From the NCBI RefSeq assembly GCF_002160495.1, contig NZ_NFKR01000008.1, positions 1 to 64,000 on the forward strand: a DNA stretch of 64,000 nucleotides, read 5' to 3'. The stretch is from Erysipelatoclostridium sp. An173 (GTDB taxonomy: Bacteria; Bacillota_I; Bacilli_A; Erysipelotrichales; Coprobacillaceae). The position numbers and the translations under genes are program-made. Under the pieces are notes generated by a model that was given only the letters and a program-made list of their open reading frames with translations, was not told where the DNA came from and did no database searches. Below are positions 33,926-44,700 of the stretch, in pieces (the stretch's first letter is position 1; every line of letters starts with the position of its first letter).

Positions 33926-35818
33926 ATGGCGATTGCTAAATTAGATCTACTCAGTATAAATTTTGAAAAGGAGCACTATAATGAGGTATTGCTAAAGCTT
34001 TTTGACCATGATGATTTTAACCCAGAGTTGGCCACAAAGTTTATTGATAGCGTTACAGGATTAAGTGTTTATAATCAAGATAATTTATATGAGGAGATCT
34101 TAGTACGATTAAATGATGCATCGAAAAAATATCAATTTGAATTAAAAGAGATACCAGTAAAAAATAATCAGATCAACGTTTTAAGAGTTAAAGAATATTT
34201 AGATGATTTGTTATTAGATGTTGAAAGAATTGATGCGGTTAGAGAACAATTAGAAAAAATGATCGTTGAAAATCAAGAGGCCGTAATTCAATTGAAACAT
34301 GTAGCTGGAATAGATGTTGATTTCGATGATTTATTTAATTGTGCGTATTTAAAAATTAGATTTGGGAAGATTCCAGTAAATAATGTCGCGAAATTAGATT
34401 ATTATGAATCTTTACCATTTGTTTTTAAAGATTTTGAAAATGATGGACATTATGTATGGTGTATGTATATTACAACACCAGGGGATGCTCCAGAAGTAGA
34501 CAATATCTTTTCATCTTTATATTTTGAAAGAATTTATATTCCTAACTTTGTTCATGGTTCACCAGAACTAGCTATTGGTGAAATTGAAGAAGAAGCTCGC
34601 GTAGCTAAGGAACAAAGTAATAAATTACAAAAAAGAATAGCTAAACTCTTTGAAGATAATCAAGATGAATTGAATCGAATCTATACTGTTTCTAAACATC
34701 TAAATGATGTTGCTGTAATGCAAAAATATGTTGTAGTTATTGGTGATCATTTATCTGTTAATGGATTTGTACCAAGTAAGAATTCTAAGAAATTTAAAAA
34801 AGATTTTGAAGAAATTGAAAATGTTTTCGTTGATATCAAACCAGCCAATAGCGATGCGCGTTTACAACCGCCAACATTATTAAAAAATAACTGGTTTTCA
34901 AAACCGTTTAGAATGTTTGTCGAGATGTATGGAGTTCCTAAGTACAATGATGCTGATCCAACTATGTTAGTTGCCTTATCATATACATTGTTATTTGGAA
35001 TTATGTTTGGTGATGTTGGACAAGGTGCAATCTTATCAATCGTTGGATTTATTGCTTATAAAAAATTTGGCTTACAATTAGGGGCAGTAGGAATGCGTTT
35101 AGGTATTTCTAGTATGATCTTTGGTATTGTATTTGGTTCGGTATTTGGTAGTGAAGAAATATTGATACCAATGTTTAATGCCATGTCTCCAGATAATACA
35201 ATGACTTTATTAATTGCAGCCATCTGTTTAGGAATTATATTAATTATTATTTCAATGGCATTTAATGTGTTTTTGAATTTTAAGAAAAAGAATTTAGGCG
35301 AAGCTATTTTAAGCCAAAATGGAATTTGTGGACTTGTTTTCTATATTTCTATTTTAGGCTTGGTTATTAATATGTTTTTAGGATTAGGATTTGTTAATAT
35401 ATTCTATGTTCTAATTTTAATTGTAGTTCCTTTACTATTAATTTTCTTAAAGGAACCATTGATTCGAAAATTTGAAGAAAATAAAAAGATGTTTCCTAAT
35501 GGATTTGGAGCTTTCTTTGTAGAAGGGTTCTTTGAATTATTCGAAGTTGTTTTATCGTTTATCACTAACACCATGTCATTTTTAAGGGTAGGTGGGTTCG
35601 TATTATCACATGCAGGAATGATGTTGGTTGTATATACTCTAGCTGGAATGGTTGGAGGAGTTGGTGAGTACATTGTTATCGTTATTGGTAACGTGTTCGT
35701 AATGTGTCTAGAAGGACTAATTGTCGGAATTCAAGTTTTACGTTTAGAGTTCTACGAAATGTTTAGTAGATATTATGAAGGAAACGGAATTCCATTTAGA
35801 ACTATTAAAGAGGATTAA
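33926..35818 (+). CDS. ntpI: V-type ATPase subunit I, full length
   Basis: 630 residues: a cytoplasmic arm (1-330) with coiled coils, then KNNWFSKPF and a membrane domain of seven to eight helices. The domain includes LLFGIMFGDVGQGA near 350, and SFLRVGGFVLSHAGM with the essential arginine near R554 facing the rotor Glu. QVLRLEFYEMFSRYYEG closes the protein, as in other I subunits. It forms the ion half-channels of the stator. GAGGAGG precedes the ATG. The preceding gene is a shortened paralogue. Confidence 0.93.
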   Translation: MAIAKLDLLSINFEKEHYNEVLLKLFDHDDFNPELATKFIDSVTGLSVYNQDNLYEEILVRLNDASKKYQFELKEIPVKNNQINVLRVKEYLDDLLLDVERIDAVREQLEKMIVENQEAVIQLKHVAGIDVDFDDLFNCAYLKIRFGKIPVNNVAKLDYYESLPFVFKDFENDGHYVWCMYITTPGDAPEVDNIFSSLYFERIYIPNFVHGSPELAIGEIEEEARVAKEQSNKLQKRIAKLFEDNQDELNRIYTVSKHLNDVAVMQKYVVVIGDHLSVNGFVPSKNSKKFKKDFEEIENVFVDIKPANSDARLQPPTLLKNNWFSKPFRMFVEMYGVPKYNDADPTMLVALSYTLLFGIMFGDVGQGAILSIVGFIAYKKFGLQLGAVGMRLGISSMIFGIVFGSVFGSEEILIPMFNAMSPDNTMTLLIAAICLGIILIIISMAFNVFLNFKKKNLGEAILSQNGICGLVFYISILGLVINMFLGLGFVNIFYVLILIVVPLLLIFLKEPLIRKFEENKKMFPNGFGAFFVEGFFELFEVVLSFITNTMSFLRVGGFVLSHAGMMLVVYTLAGMVGGVGEYIVIVIGNVFVMCLEGLIVGIQVLRLEFYEMFSRYYEGNGIPFRTIKED

Positions 35819-35838
35819 AAGTTGAGGAGGAAGTCATT

Positions 35839-36270
35839 ATGACAGTTTTAGAATTTATTTTACCAGCATTAGTAGTTATTTTATTATCATTACCATTAAT
35901 TTCAGTATTTAAAGGAAAAGTAAGTGTTAAATCAGCAAAAATTAGATTAGCTACTCACGTAGCAGGATTTGCCGGAGCTGTATGTTTAGCTTTATATTTA
36001 GCTGCTGTTACTAACGGAGTACAAGCTGCCGGAACTGAATCTATTACAGGTACAATTGCTCAAGGGTTAGGTTTCTTAGCTGCTGCTCTTGCTACTGGAT
36101 TATCAGCATTAGGTGCAGGTATTGCCGTTGCTGCTGCTGCTCCAGCTGCTATTGGTGCATTCTCTGAAAATGAAAAGAACTTTGGTAAATCATTAATCTT
36201 CGTAGCCTTAGGTGAAGGGGTTGCTATTTACGGGTTATTAATTTCAATCTTAATTATTAACAATCTTTAA
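35839..36270 (+). CDS. ntpK: V-type ATPase rotor-ring subunit K
   Basis: 143 residues, four hydrophobic segments. The last two form a recognisable c-type hairpin (IAQGLGFLAAALATGLSALGAGIAVAAA, then ALGEGVAIYGLL) with the ion-binding carboxylate at E126. The first two helices are much diverged and lack a carboxylate, as in other doubled K subunits. The residue after the Glu is Gly, not the Ser/Thr seen in sodium-type rings, and no Gln ligand is visible in the partner helix, so protons look likelier than sodium. Codon use here is more biased toward GCT/GCA than neighbours, which suggests high expression. Confidence 0.92.
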   Translation: MTVLEFILPALVVILLSLPLISVFKGKVSVKSAKIRLATHVAGFAGAVCLALYLAAVTNGVQAAGTESITGTIAQGLGFLAAALATGLSALGAGIAVAAAAPAAIGAFSENEKNFGKSLIFVALGEGVAIYGLLISILIINNL

Positions 36271-36289
36271 TTGAAAGAATGTGATCATT

Positions 36290-36598
36290 ATGCGATTTTA
36301 TTGTATAAGTGATAATGTCGATACTCAAGTTGGACTTAGATTAGTAGGAATTGAAGGCGAAGTAGTCCATAAACGTCGTGAATTTTTGGAGTTATTGGAA
36401 ACAAAATTAAAAGATGATTCGATTGGAATTATCTTAATTACTACTAAATTAATTGAATTAGCGCCTGATATTATTTCAGAAATCAAGTTAAAACAACAAA
36501 AACCATTGCTAGTAGAGATACCAGATCGTCATGGTGATTCAATGATTGGAGAAACGATTGACAAATATGTATCTGAAGCAATCGGGGTTAAGTTATAG
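36290..36598 (+). CDS. ntpG: V-type ATPase subunit F
   Basis: About 102 residues with the Rossmann-like F-subunit pattern: FYCISDNVDTQVGLRLVGIEG at the start, IGIILITTKLIELAPDII in the middle, and KPLLVEIPDRHG near the end. It attaches to the central shaft and regulates coupling. The start is uncertain: ATG 36290 matches the family better, GTG 36281 is nearer to a weak GAAAG. (E. hirae naming calls this subunit NtpG.). Confidence 0.85.
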   Translation: MRFYCISDNVDTQVGLRLVGIEGEVVHKRREFLELLETKLKDDSIGIILITTKLIELAPDIISEIKLKQQKPLLVEIPDRHGDSMIGETIDKYVSEAIGVKL

Positions 36599-36610
36599 AA
36601 GGGGAATGCT

Positions 36611-37207
36611 ATGGAAAAGAAAGAACAAGTATTTCTTTATATGAAAGAAGAAATTGAAAGGTTAGCTAGCAAGGAAGAAGAAAAGATTTTAAATGAAGCT
36701 AAGGAATTAGAAGAAGAAATCTATAACCAGATTAAAGCTGAAGCTAAAAAAGATGCTGATGTTTTATTAGATAAAGAATTAGCTGAAATTTCTTCTAATG
36801 CTAGTGTTGAAGCTTCTTTATCTCAAGAAGAAAAAACTAAATTATTAGTTACTAAAAGAGATGAATATGTAGCTGATATTTTTAATCAAGCAAAAGAAAA
36901 ACTAGTTGCTTTTGTAAACAGTGATGAATATCACGGATATTTAGTTGATCACATGAAATCTATTGGTACTACATATCAAATGGAAAATTCAACATTATAT
37001 TTACGTCAAGAAGATGTAAAGTATCAAGCTGATTTAATTAGTGCTTATGGTATTGATTTAGATGTTAAAACAAGTGATCAAATTAAAATAGGTGGTTTTA
37101 TTATTGAAAATAAAGCAAATAATGTCGTAATTGATGAATCATTAGACTTTGCTTTAGAGAATCAAAAAGACTGGTTCTATAAAACATCAGGATTAATGAT
37201 TAAATAA
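36611..37207 (+). CDS. ntpE: V-type ATPase subunit E
   Basis: 198 residues. The first 90 form a charged helix (IERLASKEEEKILNEAKELEEE), followed by a compact C-terminal domain (LYLRQEDV, IKIGGFIIENKANNVVIDESLDFAL) typical of subunit E. It pairs with the small stalk subunit at 31185 and anchors to the catalytic head. GAAGGGG upstream gives the ATG. It precedes the A subunit gene by 15 bases. Confidence 0.9.
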   Translation: MEKKEQVFLYMKEEIERLASKEEEKILNEAKELEEEIYNQIKAEAKKDADVLLDKELAEISSNASVEASLSQEEKTKLLVTKRDEYVADIFNQAKEKLVAFVNSDEYHGYLVDHMKSIGTTYQMENSTLYLRQEDVKYQADLISAYGIDLDVKTSDQIKIGGFIIENKANNVVIDESLDFALENQKDWFYKTSGLMIK

Positions 37208-37222
37208 AACAGGGGGTTAAAT

Positions 37223-38974
37223 ATGAGCAATAATGTAATTTATTCAATTAATGGACCCGTTGTCAAAGTAAAAGATACTGTATCTTTTTCAATGTTAGAA
37301 ATGGTGTATGTCGGTAATGATTCATTAATGGGTGAAGTAATTTCAATCTCTAAAGAATTTACTACCATCCAGGTATATGAAACAACTACTGGTCTTAAAC
37401 CTGGTGAACCAGTTGTCTCAACGGGATCACCTATCTGTGCAACGCTTGGCCCAGGTATCTTAAGAAATATTTTCGATGGAATCGAACGTCCTTTAAAAGC
37501 TCTTGAAGAACAAACAGGTGCTTTTATTCAAGCAGGAAGTAACGTTGATTCTTTAGATGTCAATAAAAAATGGGATGTAACAATGACAGTTAAAGTTGGT
37601 GACTATGTTAAAGGTGGCGATATTTATGCTACTTTACCAGAAACTGATTTAATTGTTCATAAATGTATGGTCAGTCCTTTAATTAGCGGAAAAGTAGTTG
37701 AAGTAGCTAATGATGGGCAATATACAGTTAATGACGTAGTGATGAAAATTGAAGATGATCAAGGAAAAATCATCGAATGTACATTATGTCAAAAATGGCC
37801 AATTAAACAAGCTCGTCCAACTGCTAAACGTTTACCAATTAGTATCCCATTAGTAACTGGACAACGTGTTATTGATACATTGTTCCCAATTGCTAAAGGT
37901 GGAACTGCAGCGATTCCTGGTGGTTTCGGTACAGGTAAAACAATGACTCAACACCAAATTGCAAAATGGTGTGATGCTGATATTATCGTTTATGTAGGTT
38001 GTGGAGAACGTGGTAACGAAATGACTCAAGTTCTTGAAGAATTCAGTGAATTGATTGACCCTAAAAGTGGTAAACCATTAACTGATAGAACTGTATTAAT
38101 TGCCAACACTTCAAACATGCCAGTTGCTGCTCGTGAAGCTAGTATCTATACTGGAATTACTTTAGCAGAATATTATCGTGATATGGGATATCATGTTGCC
38201 ATTATGGCAGATTCTACTTCTAGATGGGCTGAAGCACTTCGTGAAATTTCTGGTCGTCTTGAAGAAATGCCAGCTGAAGAAGGGTTCCCAGCATACTTAC
38301 CATCTCGTTTATCTCAATTCTATGAACGAGCTGGATATATGGAAACTTTAAATGGTCAAGATGGTTCAGTATCAATTATTGGTGCCGTATCACCACAAGG
38401 TGCTGACTTTTCAGAACCAGTCACTCAAAATACAAAACGATTTGTACGTTGTTTCTGGGCTCTAGATAAAGCATTAGCTTATGCTCGTCACTATTTTGCT
38501 ATTAACTGGACTCAAAGCTATAGTGATTATGTTTATGATCTTGAAAAATGGTACAACAAAAACGTTAGTCCTAAATTTGTTAGTGATCGTCAAGAAATTT
38601 CATATATTTTAGCTGAAGAAGCTAAATTAAATGAAATCGTACAATTAATGGGACCTGATGTATTACCAGAAGATCAAAAATTAATTATTGAAATTGCTAA
38701 AGTAGTAAGAGTTGGTTATTTACAACAAAATGCTTTCCATAAAGATGATACTTATGTACCAATGGAAAAACAATTAAAAATGATGGAAGTCATCTTATAT
38801 CTAAATAAACGTTGTAAAGAAGCTGTAAATCAAGGGAAAGTAGTTCGTCGTATTGTTGATACTGGTATTTTTGATCAAGTAATCAAGATGAAATATGATG
38901 TTCCTAATGATAACATTGCTAAATTAGACACTTATTATCATGATATTGATGAAGCAATAAATTCTGTAGCGTAG
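37223..38974 (+). CDS. ntpA: V-type ATPase catalytic subunit A
   Basis: 583 residues. P-loop GGFGTGKT with K239, and catalytic glutamate E262 in GCGERGNEM. The bulge or non-homologous region that marks A subunits lies between about 110 and 190. It is followed by [31 protein letters not shown] and the C-terminal helical domain. It hydrolyses or makes ATP at the A/B interface. AGGGGG precedes the ATG. Very strong match to the family. Confidence 0.97.
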   Translation: MSNNVIYSINGPVVKVKDTVSFSMLEMVYVGNDSLMGEVISISKEFTTIQVYETTTGLKPGEPVVSTGSPICATLGPGILRNIFDGIERPLKALEEQTGAFIQAGSNVDSLDVNKKWDVTMTVKVGDYVKGGDIYATLPETDLIVHKCMVSPLISGKVVEVANDGQYTVNDVVMKIEDDQGKIIECTLCQKWPIKQARPTAKRLPISIPLVTGQRVIDTLFPIAKGGTAAIPGGFGTGKTMTQHQIAKWCDADIIVYVGCGERGNEMTQVLEEFSELIDPKSGKPLTDRTVLIANTSNMPVAAREASIYTGITLAEYYRDMGYHVAIMADSTSRWAEALREISGRLEEMPAEEGFPAYLPSRLSQFYERAGYMETLNGQDGSVSIIGAVSPQGADFSEPVTQNTKRFVRCFWALDKALAYARHYFAINWTQSYSDYVYDLEKWYNKNVSPKFVSDRQEISYILAEEAKLNEIVQLMGPDVLPEDQKLIIEIAKVVRVGYLQQNAFHKDDTYVPMEKQLKMMEVILYLNKRCKEAVNQGKVVRRIVDTGIFDQVIKMKYDVPNDNIAKLDTYYHDIDEAINSVA

Positions 38975-38987
38975 GAGGAAAATGATT

Positions 38988-40430
38988 ATGTCACTACAAT
39001 ATGTAGGTTTAAATGAAATCAATGGACCATTAGTCGTTTTAGACCACGTTAAAGGTGCTTCATACGATGAAATGGTAGAAATACAAATAAATGATGGAAC
39101 AACACGTTTAGGACGTGTTGTTCAAATCGAAGGTGAAAGAGTTGTAGTTCAGGTTTTTGAAGGAACTAATGGCTTATCACTTGAAAACACTAAAACCAGA
39201 TTACTTGGTAAACCAATGGAATTGCCAGTTTCTAAAGAAATCTTAGGAAGAATTTTTAGTGGTGCTGGTCGTCCAATTGACGGTTTAGGAGAAATTTATG
39301 CTGAAGAACAAATGGATATTAATGGGTTGCCATTAAATCCAGTTGCTCGTGTTTATCCACGAAACTATATTAATACTGGAATTTCATCTATTGACTGTCT
39401 AGCAACATTAATTCGTGGACAAAAATTACCAATCTTCTCAGTATCTGGATTACCTCATGACCGTTTAGCGGTTCAAATCGTTAAACAAGCTAAAATCGCT
39501 GATGAATCTGGTGAAGGATTTGCAGTTGTCTTTGCAGCTATGGGGGTAACTAATGACGTTGCTGAATATTTCAAACGTAGTTTTAAAGAAGCAGGCGTTA
39601 TGGATCGAGTTGTAATGTTTTTAAACTTATCTAACGATCCAATCATTGAACGTACTTTAACACCACGTTGTGCATTAACAGCTGCTGAATATTTAGCATT
39701 TAAACAAGATATGCACGTATTAGTAATTTATACTGACGTTACTTCATATTGTGAAGCCGTACGTGAATTCTCATCAAGTAAAGGTGAAATTCCAGCTCGT
39801 AAAGGATACCCAGGATATCTATATTCAGACTTAGCTTCATTATATGAAAGAGCTGGTATCATTCAAGGTGCTAAGGGTTCAGTAACTCAAATTCCAATTT
39901 TAACTATGCCTAATAACGATATTACTCATCCGGTTCCGGATTTAACTGGGTATATTACTGAAGGACAAATTACATTAGATGTAGATTTAAACTCAGCAGG
40001 TATTTATCCACCAGTTGGTGTTTTACCATCACTTAGCCGTTTGATGAAAGATGGTATTGGTGAAGGGTATACAAGAGCAGATCATCAAGATATTGCTAAC
40101 CAGTTATTTGCATGTTATGCCCATGTCCAGGATGTTCGTTCTTTAACATCAGTTATTGGTGAAGATGAGTTATCAGATTTAGATAAGAAATATATTACTT
40201 TTGGTAATTTATTTGAAGAACATTTTATTAATCAAGGATTTAATACTAATCGTAGCATTGAAGAAACTTTGGATCTTGGTTGGGACTTAGTTTCAGTATT
40301 ACCAAGAGAAGCATTAGATCGTTTGGATAATGCTTTATTAGACCAATATTATAATCATGAAAAAGCAATGCAACGTTTTAATATCAAAGAAAAGAAAATT
40401 ATTAAAGAATTACAAAGAGAAGGTGAATAA
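38988..40430 (+). CDS. ntpB: V-type ATPase regulatory subunit B
   Basis: 480 residues from ATG 38988, nine bases after AGGAGG; an ATG two codons earlier is too close to the site. Family motifs: [14 protein letters not shown] at the start, [19 protein letters not shown], a replaced P-loop ([14 protein letters not shown]), [28 protein letters not shown], and [25 protein letters not shown]. The missing lysine of the P-loop is normal for the non-catalytic B subunit. It forms the hexamer head with A. Confidence 0.97.
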   Translation: MSLQYVGLNEINGPLVVLDHVKGASYDEMVEIQINDGTTRLGRVVQIEGERVVVQVFEGTNGLSLENTKTRLLGKPMELPVSKEILGRIFSGAGRPIDGLGEIYAEEQMDINGLPLNPVARVYPRNYINTGISSIDCLATLIRGQKLPIFSVSGLPHDRLAVQIVKQAKIADESGEGFAVVFAAMGVTNDVAEYFKRSFKEAGVMDRVVMFLNLSNDPIIERTLTPRCALTAAEYLAFKQDMHVLVIYTDVTSYCEAVREFSSSKGEIPARKGYPGYLYSDLASLYERAGIIQGAKGSVTQIPILTMPNNDITHPVPDLTGYITEGQITLDVDLNSAGIYPPVGVLPSLSRLMKDGIGEGYTRADHQDIANQLFACYAHVQDVRSLTSVIGEDELSDLDKKYITFGNLFEEHFINQGFNTNRSIEETLDLGWDLVSVLPREALDRLDNALLDQYYNHEKAMQRFNIKEKKIIKELQREGE

Positions 40431-40432
40431 TC

Positions 40433-41041
40433 ATGGCTCTTAAAGTAGTTCCTACTAAAGGTAATCTAATTGCGATGAAAAAATCATTGCAATTAGCTAA
40501 CCTAGGATATAGCTTAATGGATCAAAAAAGAAATGTTTTGATCAAAGAAATGATGTCATTATTAGATGATGTTAAAGTAATCCGTGAACAAATAACTTCT
40601 TCATATCAAGAAGCTTACGATGCTTTACAAGAAGCTAATATTTCAATGGGGTTAATTAGTGATATTGTAAATAGTATTCCTGAAGATTATGGTATTTCAA
40701 TTGCTTATCGTAGTGTTATGGGAGTTGAAATTCCTAAAATTTCTTATAATAAACAACCATTGAAAATGACATATGATATTGAACGTTCTAATTCTAAAGT
40801 TGACTATGCTTATAATTGTTTTTACAAAGTAAAACAATTAACAGTATTATTAGCAGAGGTTGAAAATAGTGTTTATCGTTTAGCTAATACAATTAGAAAA
40901 ACTCAAAAAAGAGCTAATGCGTTAAAAAATATTTCAATTCCTCGTTTTGAATCAACAGTAAAAGTAATTACTGAGGCCTTAGAAGAAAAAGAACGTGAAG
41001 AATTTACTCGTCAAAAAGTAATTAAAGAAATGAAAAAATAG
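40433..41041 (+). CDS. ntpD: V-type ATPase central-shaft subunit D
   Basis: 202 residues, a long helical hairpin. PTKGNLIAMKKSLQLANLGYSLMDQKRNVL at the N-terminus (split here: PTKGNL, then LLDQKR-type motif) and ANTIRKTQKRANALKNISIPRF near the C-terminus are classic subunit D signatures. It is the rotating axle in the A/B head. The start is two bases after the B stop codon. It is the last gene of the operon; a terminator overlaps its end. Confidence 0.95.
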   Translation: MALKVVPTKGNLIAMKKSLQLANLGYSLMDQKRNVLIKEMMSLLDDVKVIREQITSSYQEAYDALQEANISMGLISDIVNSIPEDYGISIAYRSVMGVEIPKISYNKQPLKMTYDIERSNSKVDYAYNCFYKVKQLTVLLAEVENSVYRLANTIRKTQKRANALKNISIPRFESTVKVITEALEEKEREEFTRQKVIKEMKK

Positions 41042-41066
41042 TCGTAGAATTTCTACGACTATTATT
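41039..41066. terminator. Bidirectional terminator after the V-ATPase operon
   Basis: TAGTCGTAG pairs perfectly with CTACGACTA around five bases and overlaps the subunit D stop codon. T-rich sequence follows; the convergent minus-strand gene ends immediately after. Confidence 0.85.
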
Positions 41067-41490
41067 TTTGAATAAATTTTATATTTTCATTATCTAATGG
41101 GTATTCCAAATTTGCTGGTAATTTTGAACGGATATGAATTAACTTATTATCTTCGATCATTCCATTCCAAGTAGCTACTACTATTATTTTTTCAGTTAGT
41201 TTTTTCAAAAAAGAAAGCATATCAATCTTAGAATCTTTAGCGTAAAGTACACGTTTATTATCAATTAGTAAGACATCTTTGTCATAATTCTTTAAAAAAT
41301 CATTCATTACAGTTTCAATATCATCACAGCTAGTACCAAAAATCTGATCTAGATTTAAAATTGGCACACCTGTTTCATCACTGTATTCATGAATAACTTT
41401 AGATTTTCCACTACCAGGTTTACCGATGATTAAGATTAATTTACTTTCTCCGTTTTTAGCGGCTTCGATTTCTTTTTTTAATTGATCCAT
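41062..41490 (-). CDS. Orphan BrxF-like P-loop NTPase
   Basis: 142 residues, cytoplasmic. Walker A GKPGSGKS (23-30), Walker B-like VLLID (73-77), and near the C-terminus IIVVATWNGMIEDNKLIHI. The size, the P-loop position and the TWNG...L.Y/H block resemble BrxF, the small P-loop protein of type 3 BREX phage-defence loci. None of the other BREX genes (brxA, brxC, pglX, brxHII, pglZ) is near. The BrxF relation is recalled from family knowledge and not tested. GGAGG precedes the ATG. Convergent with the V-ATPase operon. Confidence 0.62.
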   Translation of the reverse strand: MDQLKKEIEAAKNGESKLILIIGKPGSGKSKVIHEYSDETGVPILNLDQIFGTSCDDIETVMNDFLKNYDKDVLLIDNKRVLYAKDSKIDMLSFLKKLTEKIIVVATWNGMIEDNKLIHIRSKLPANLEYPLDNENIKFIQK

Positions 41491-41678
41491 GGGTCCATTC
41501 CTCCTTTATTTATTTTTATCCCAAATCTATTAAATATGAATCATCTATTACTTTTATTTTAACATTATTATTCTCTTTTTAATAGCAAAATCATAATTTT
41601 AATTGTTATTTCCTGGGAAATATGTATTTTAGTGTCGATTTCTTTAGAATTATTAAGAAATATAAACTGTATCGTTTG

Positions 41679-41707
41679 TTGTGGTACAGTTAACTGAATG
41701 TTATAAT
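41679..41707 (+). promoter_or_regulatory. Promoter of the FG-GAP/ABC operon with upstream dyad
   Basis: TTGTGG (41679-41684) and TATAAT (41702-41707), 17 bases apart. A dyad AACTGTA (41665-41671) / TACAGTT (41685-41691) straddles the -35. Confidence 0.65.
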
Positions 41708-41742
41708 ATAACTGTATTAATTGAAATAATACAGTTATATTA
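41704..41742 (+). repeat. Perfect 16-bp inverted repeat, probable operator
   Basis: TAATATAACTGTATTA (41704-41719) and its exact reverse complement (41727-41742) flank seven bases. It overlaps the -10, the expected start and reaches the ribosome site. The core ACTGTA/TACAGT is the same as in the dyad over the -35, giving four half-sites. It could be a repressor operator or an mRNA hairpin masking translation. Confidence 0.75.
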
Positions 41743-41756
41743 GGAGGGAAAAGAAT

Positions 41757-44700
41757 GTGAAAAGGATTGTTAAGATATGCTTAGTAACTTTAATTTTGTG
41801 TAATGTAAATTTTAAAGATATTAAAGCTATTACTTCAAATAGCAGTTTAGTTAGTTATAATGAAGGGAAAGTTATTAATGCAAAATGTTTGGGACAGGAA
41901 ATAGTCTTGTCTGATGATTTACAGGGACTTATGGTATCTAGTGATGATAGTTTATTATTGGTTAATAGTGATTTTAAGATTGATACAGAATTTCCTGTTA
42001 AAGATTTTATGGTTATTGATGATATTGATCAAGATGGTATCAGGGATGTATTTGTATATTTAGACAGTGAAGATAATTATGATGATATAAAAATTATTAG
42101 TGCTAAATCTTCTAAAGTTGTTTATTCATCAAAACATACTTATGAGATGTTTGATGAAAAAGGTAATAAATTAATCAAGAATAGTAAAACTCGTTCAATT
42201 AATTATAGTGATGGAATTATTTATTATATTTATGATTATCATTTAGTTGCTTTTGATCCGGTTAAACAAGAAATTATTTTTGATTATGAAGATAAAGATA
42301 ACTTATGGAAAATGGTAGTCTTAAAAGATCGGATAATTGCTGGTAATCAATTAGGACAGATTATTTGTTTAGATAAACATGGTGATTTACTTTATCGTAA
42401 TTCCTTAGTAAATCCATATTCAATAAATATCGAGTATATAGGTAAGCAAGAGGTGAACTTAAATGTTTGGGATCTAATTGAAATAAATGGAAACATTTAT
42501 GTCACTCTCGAAGATAGCAGTTTATGTCAAATAGATAAGCAAACCGGTAATATTATTAAAACAGTAGTATTAAATGAAAATATCGAAAGCGTTCTAAGTA
42601 AAAATCTTCAAGATAATTCTATGTATTCAAAGTTAGCGCCAACTGGTCTTAATGATTATGACTTTATGGGCTATCAGATGCAAATGATTTCGCAGGATTT
42701 ACTATTAGTAAGCAGTTATTTTGGAAATATGGCTCTTAACCAAAATGGAAGTGATCGTGAAAAACCAGGTATTTATCTAGTGGACTTAAATGATATGAGT
42801 GTTAAAGCAAAATTTGCTTTAGAAAATTATAATTTACAATCAAGTAATCTAGTAACTGGTAAATACCAGAATCAAGATGTCATTATAATTCCAGCGTCTT
42901 TAAATGATGGAAAATTAAAAGTGCTAATATATGATTTTAATGGTTCTCTTTTGGCTCAAAATGAAATTCTGGTAGGTGAAACAGGACAAGAAAATAATAA
43001 TATCCAGCTAAAGAAAGTTAGTACTGGTTATTTATTGCAAGTAAATGATAGTTTTTCCTGGCTTCTTGATCAACAGTTAAAAGTCACTGGTAATGTACTA
43101 GAAAGTAAGATTGCTAATAAAATTGTAGATCTTGATGATGGTACATTAGTTACGTATAAAAAAGATGGAAAAATTACAGAAATTAGAAAGATAGCTTTGG
43201 ATGAAAGTTCATTAATGAGTTTTTCTGTTAGTAGTGATTATTTAAATAACGGTTTTGAAGCTATTAATTATATTGCTAAGCAAAATCATATTTTAGCTTT
43301 AGTCAATGAAATTAATAATGTTAATCAAGTTATAGCTAGTCATATTATTGATATTGATTTAAATAGTGGCAAAATAAACGATAGCAAGGTTTTATTAGAT
43401 AAAGGATATCTTGATGGTAAATATTATGAAAATTATTTAAAGGGTGCTAAAATCGATTATTTTAGTGATTTAAATAATGATGGCAGCCAGGAAATATTAG
43501 TAGATGATTATCTTATCGATGGTGTAACTAAAACTTTTAAAAGTTATTATCAGCCATCATTTGAAGGGATGACCATGGCTTTAGAAACAGGTGATATTAA
43601 TAATGATGGCATAACTGATTTGATAAATTTAGGGGAAACAGAAATGCGACTCTATTATTCTAAAAAAGATGGCTATAATATCAGTTATGAAAAAACTAAT
43701 ATTTTTAAAACATATGATAAAAAACTACTAAATAATGCTTTTGGTAAAGTACTAGGAGACATTGATGGTGATGGAATCAATGAGATTGTTATCAATGGTT
43801 ACAATGATAATAAGTGCCAAAATTATCAAGTGATAAATTGTAAAGATTTAACAATGAAATTTGCTTTGATGGAACAAGGTGTTTTGGACTATGGGGAAAC
43901 TTTTAGTCTTAGTGAAAATGATTTTAATCATGATGGTAAAAAAGATATTATCTTTAATCATGGTGATTATCTTTTTGATGTAATCAGTGGTCAAGATGGT
44001 AGTGTTTTGTTTAGTTATACCAGCTTTGAAAGTAATTTGTATAGTAGTGATACACCAGTGCCATTAGATAATATTGTAGAGTTTAAGATAAATGATGATT
44101 CAAAAATTGTTGCTATTAATGATTTAGATGATGACGGGTTTAATGAATATGGTTATTTAACTTATCTCGATAGTTATGAACATGATGATTATGGCACGTT
44201 TTTAGTTATAATCGATGGTAATAGTCTTAAAGAGCTAAAAAGAATTCGATTAAGTAAAGAAGATTATACTGATAATGATTTAGTTGCGGTAAAGGGACAA
44301 AATTTAATAATCTACTTTGATGAAAATATACAACAAATATATGATTACCAGGATGAACAAGTAGTTGCTGGTGTGAAAAAGAAAATTAAGAGTGCTAAAG
44401 CATTAACAAATGGTCGGTTGTTATTAGAAACAGATGATGTAAGCTTATATAGTTTTGATTTTCAATGTGATTTTAAAATGACGGGTTTAAATAATAATGA
44501 AGTTTCTAATGGTGATTTGACAGTTAAATATGAAAGTAATAAAAATGGTATTATGTCCGTATATGATCAAGGTGAATTAGTAACGATGACTACTGAAAAT
44601 ACGATTAGTTTCAAAATGTTACCAGGTGATCATCAATTATTGTTTTCTTATGATGATGGTCATGGTAAAGTAACGCATTTACAAACTACAATAGTTGTTG

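Noticed and set aside
41062-41490. A BREX defence island
   Set aside because: Only a BrxF-like protein is present; no methyltransferase, PglZ, BrxC or helicase gene lies in the window.
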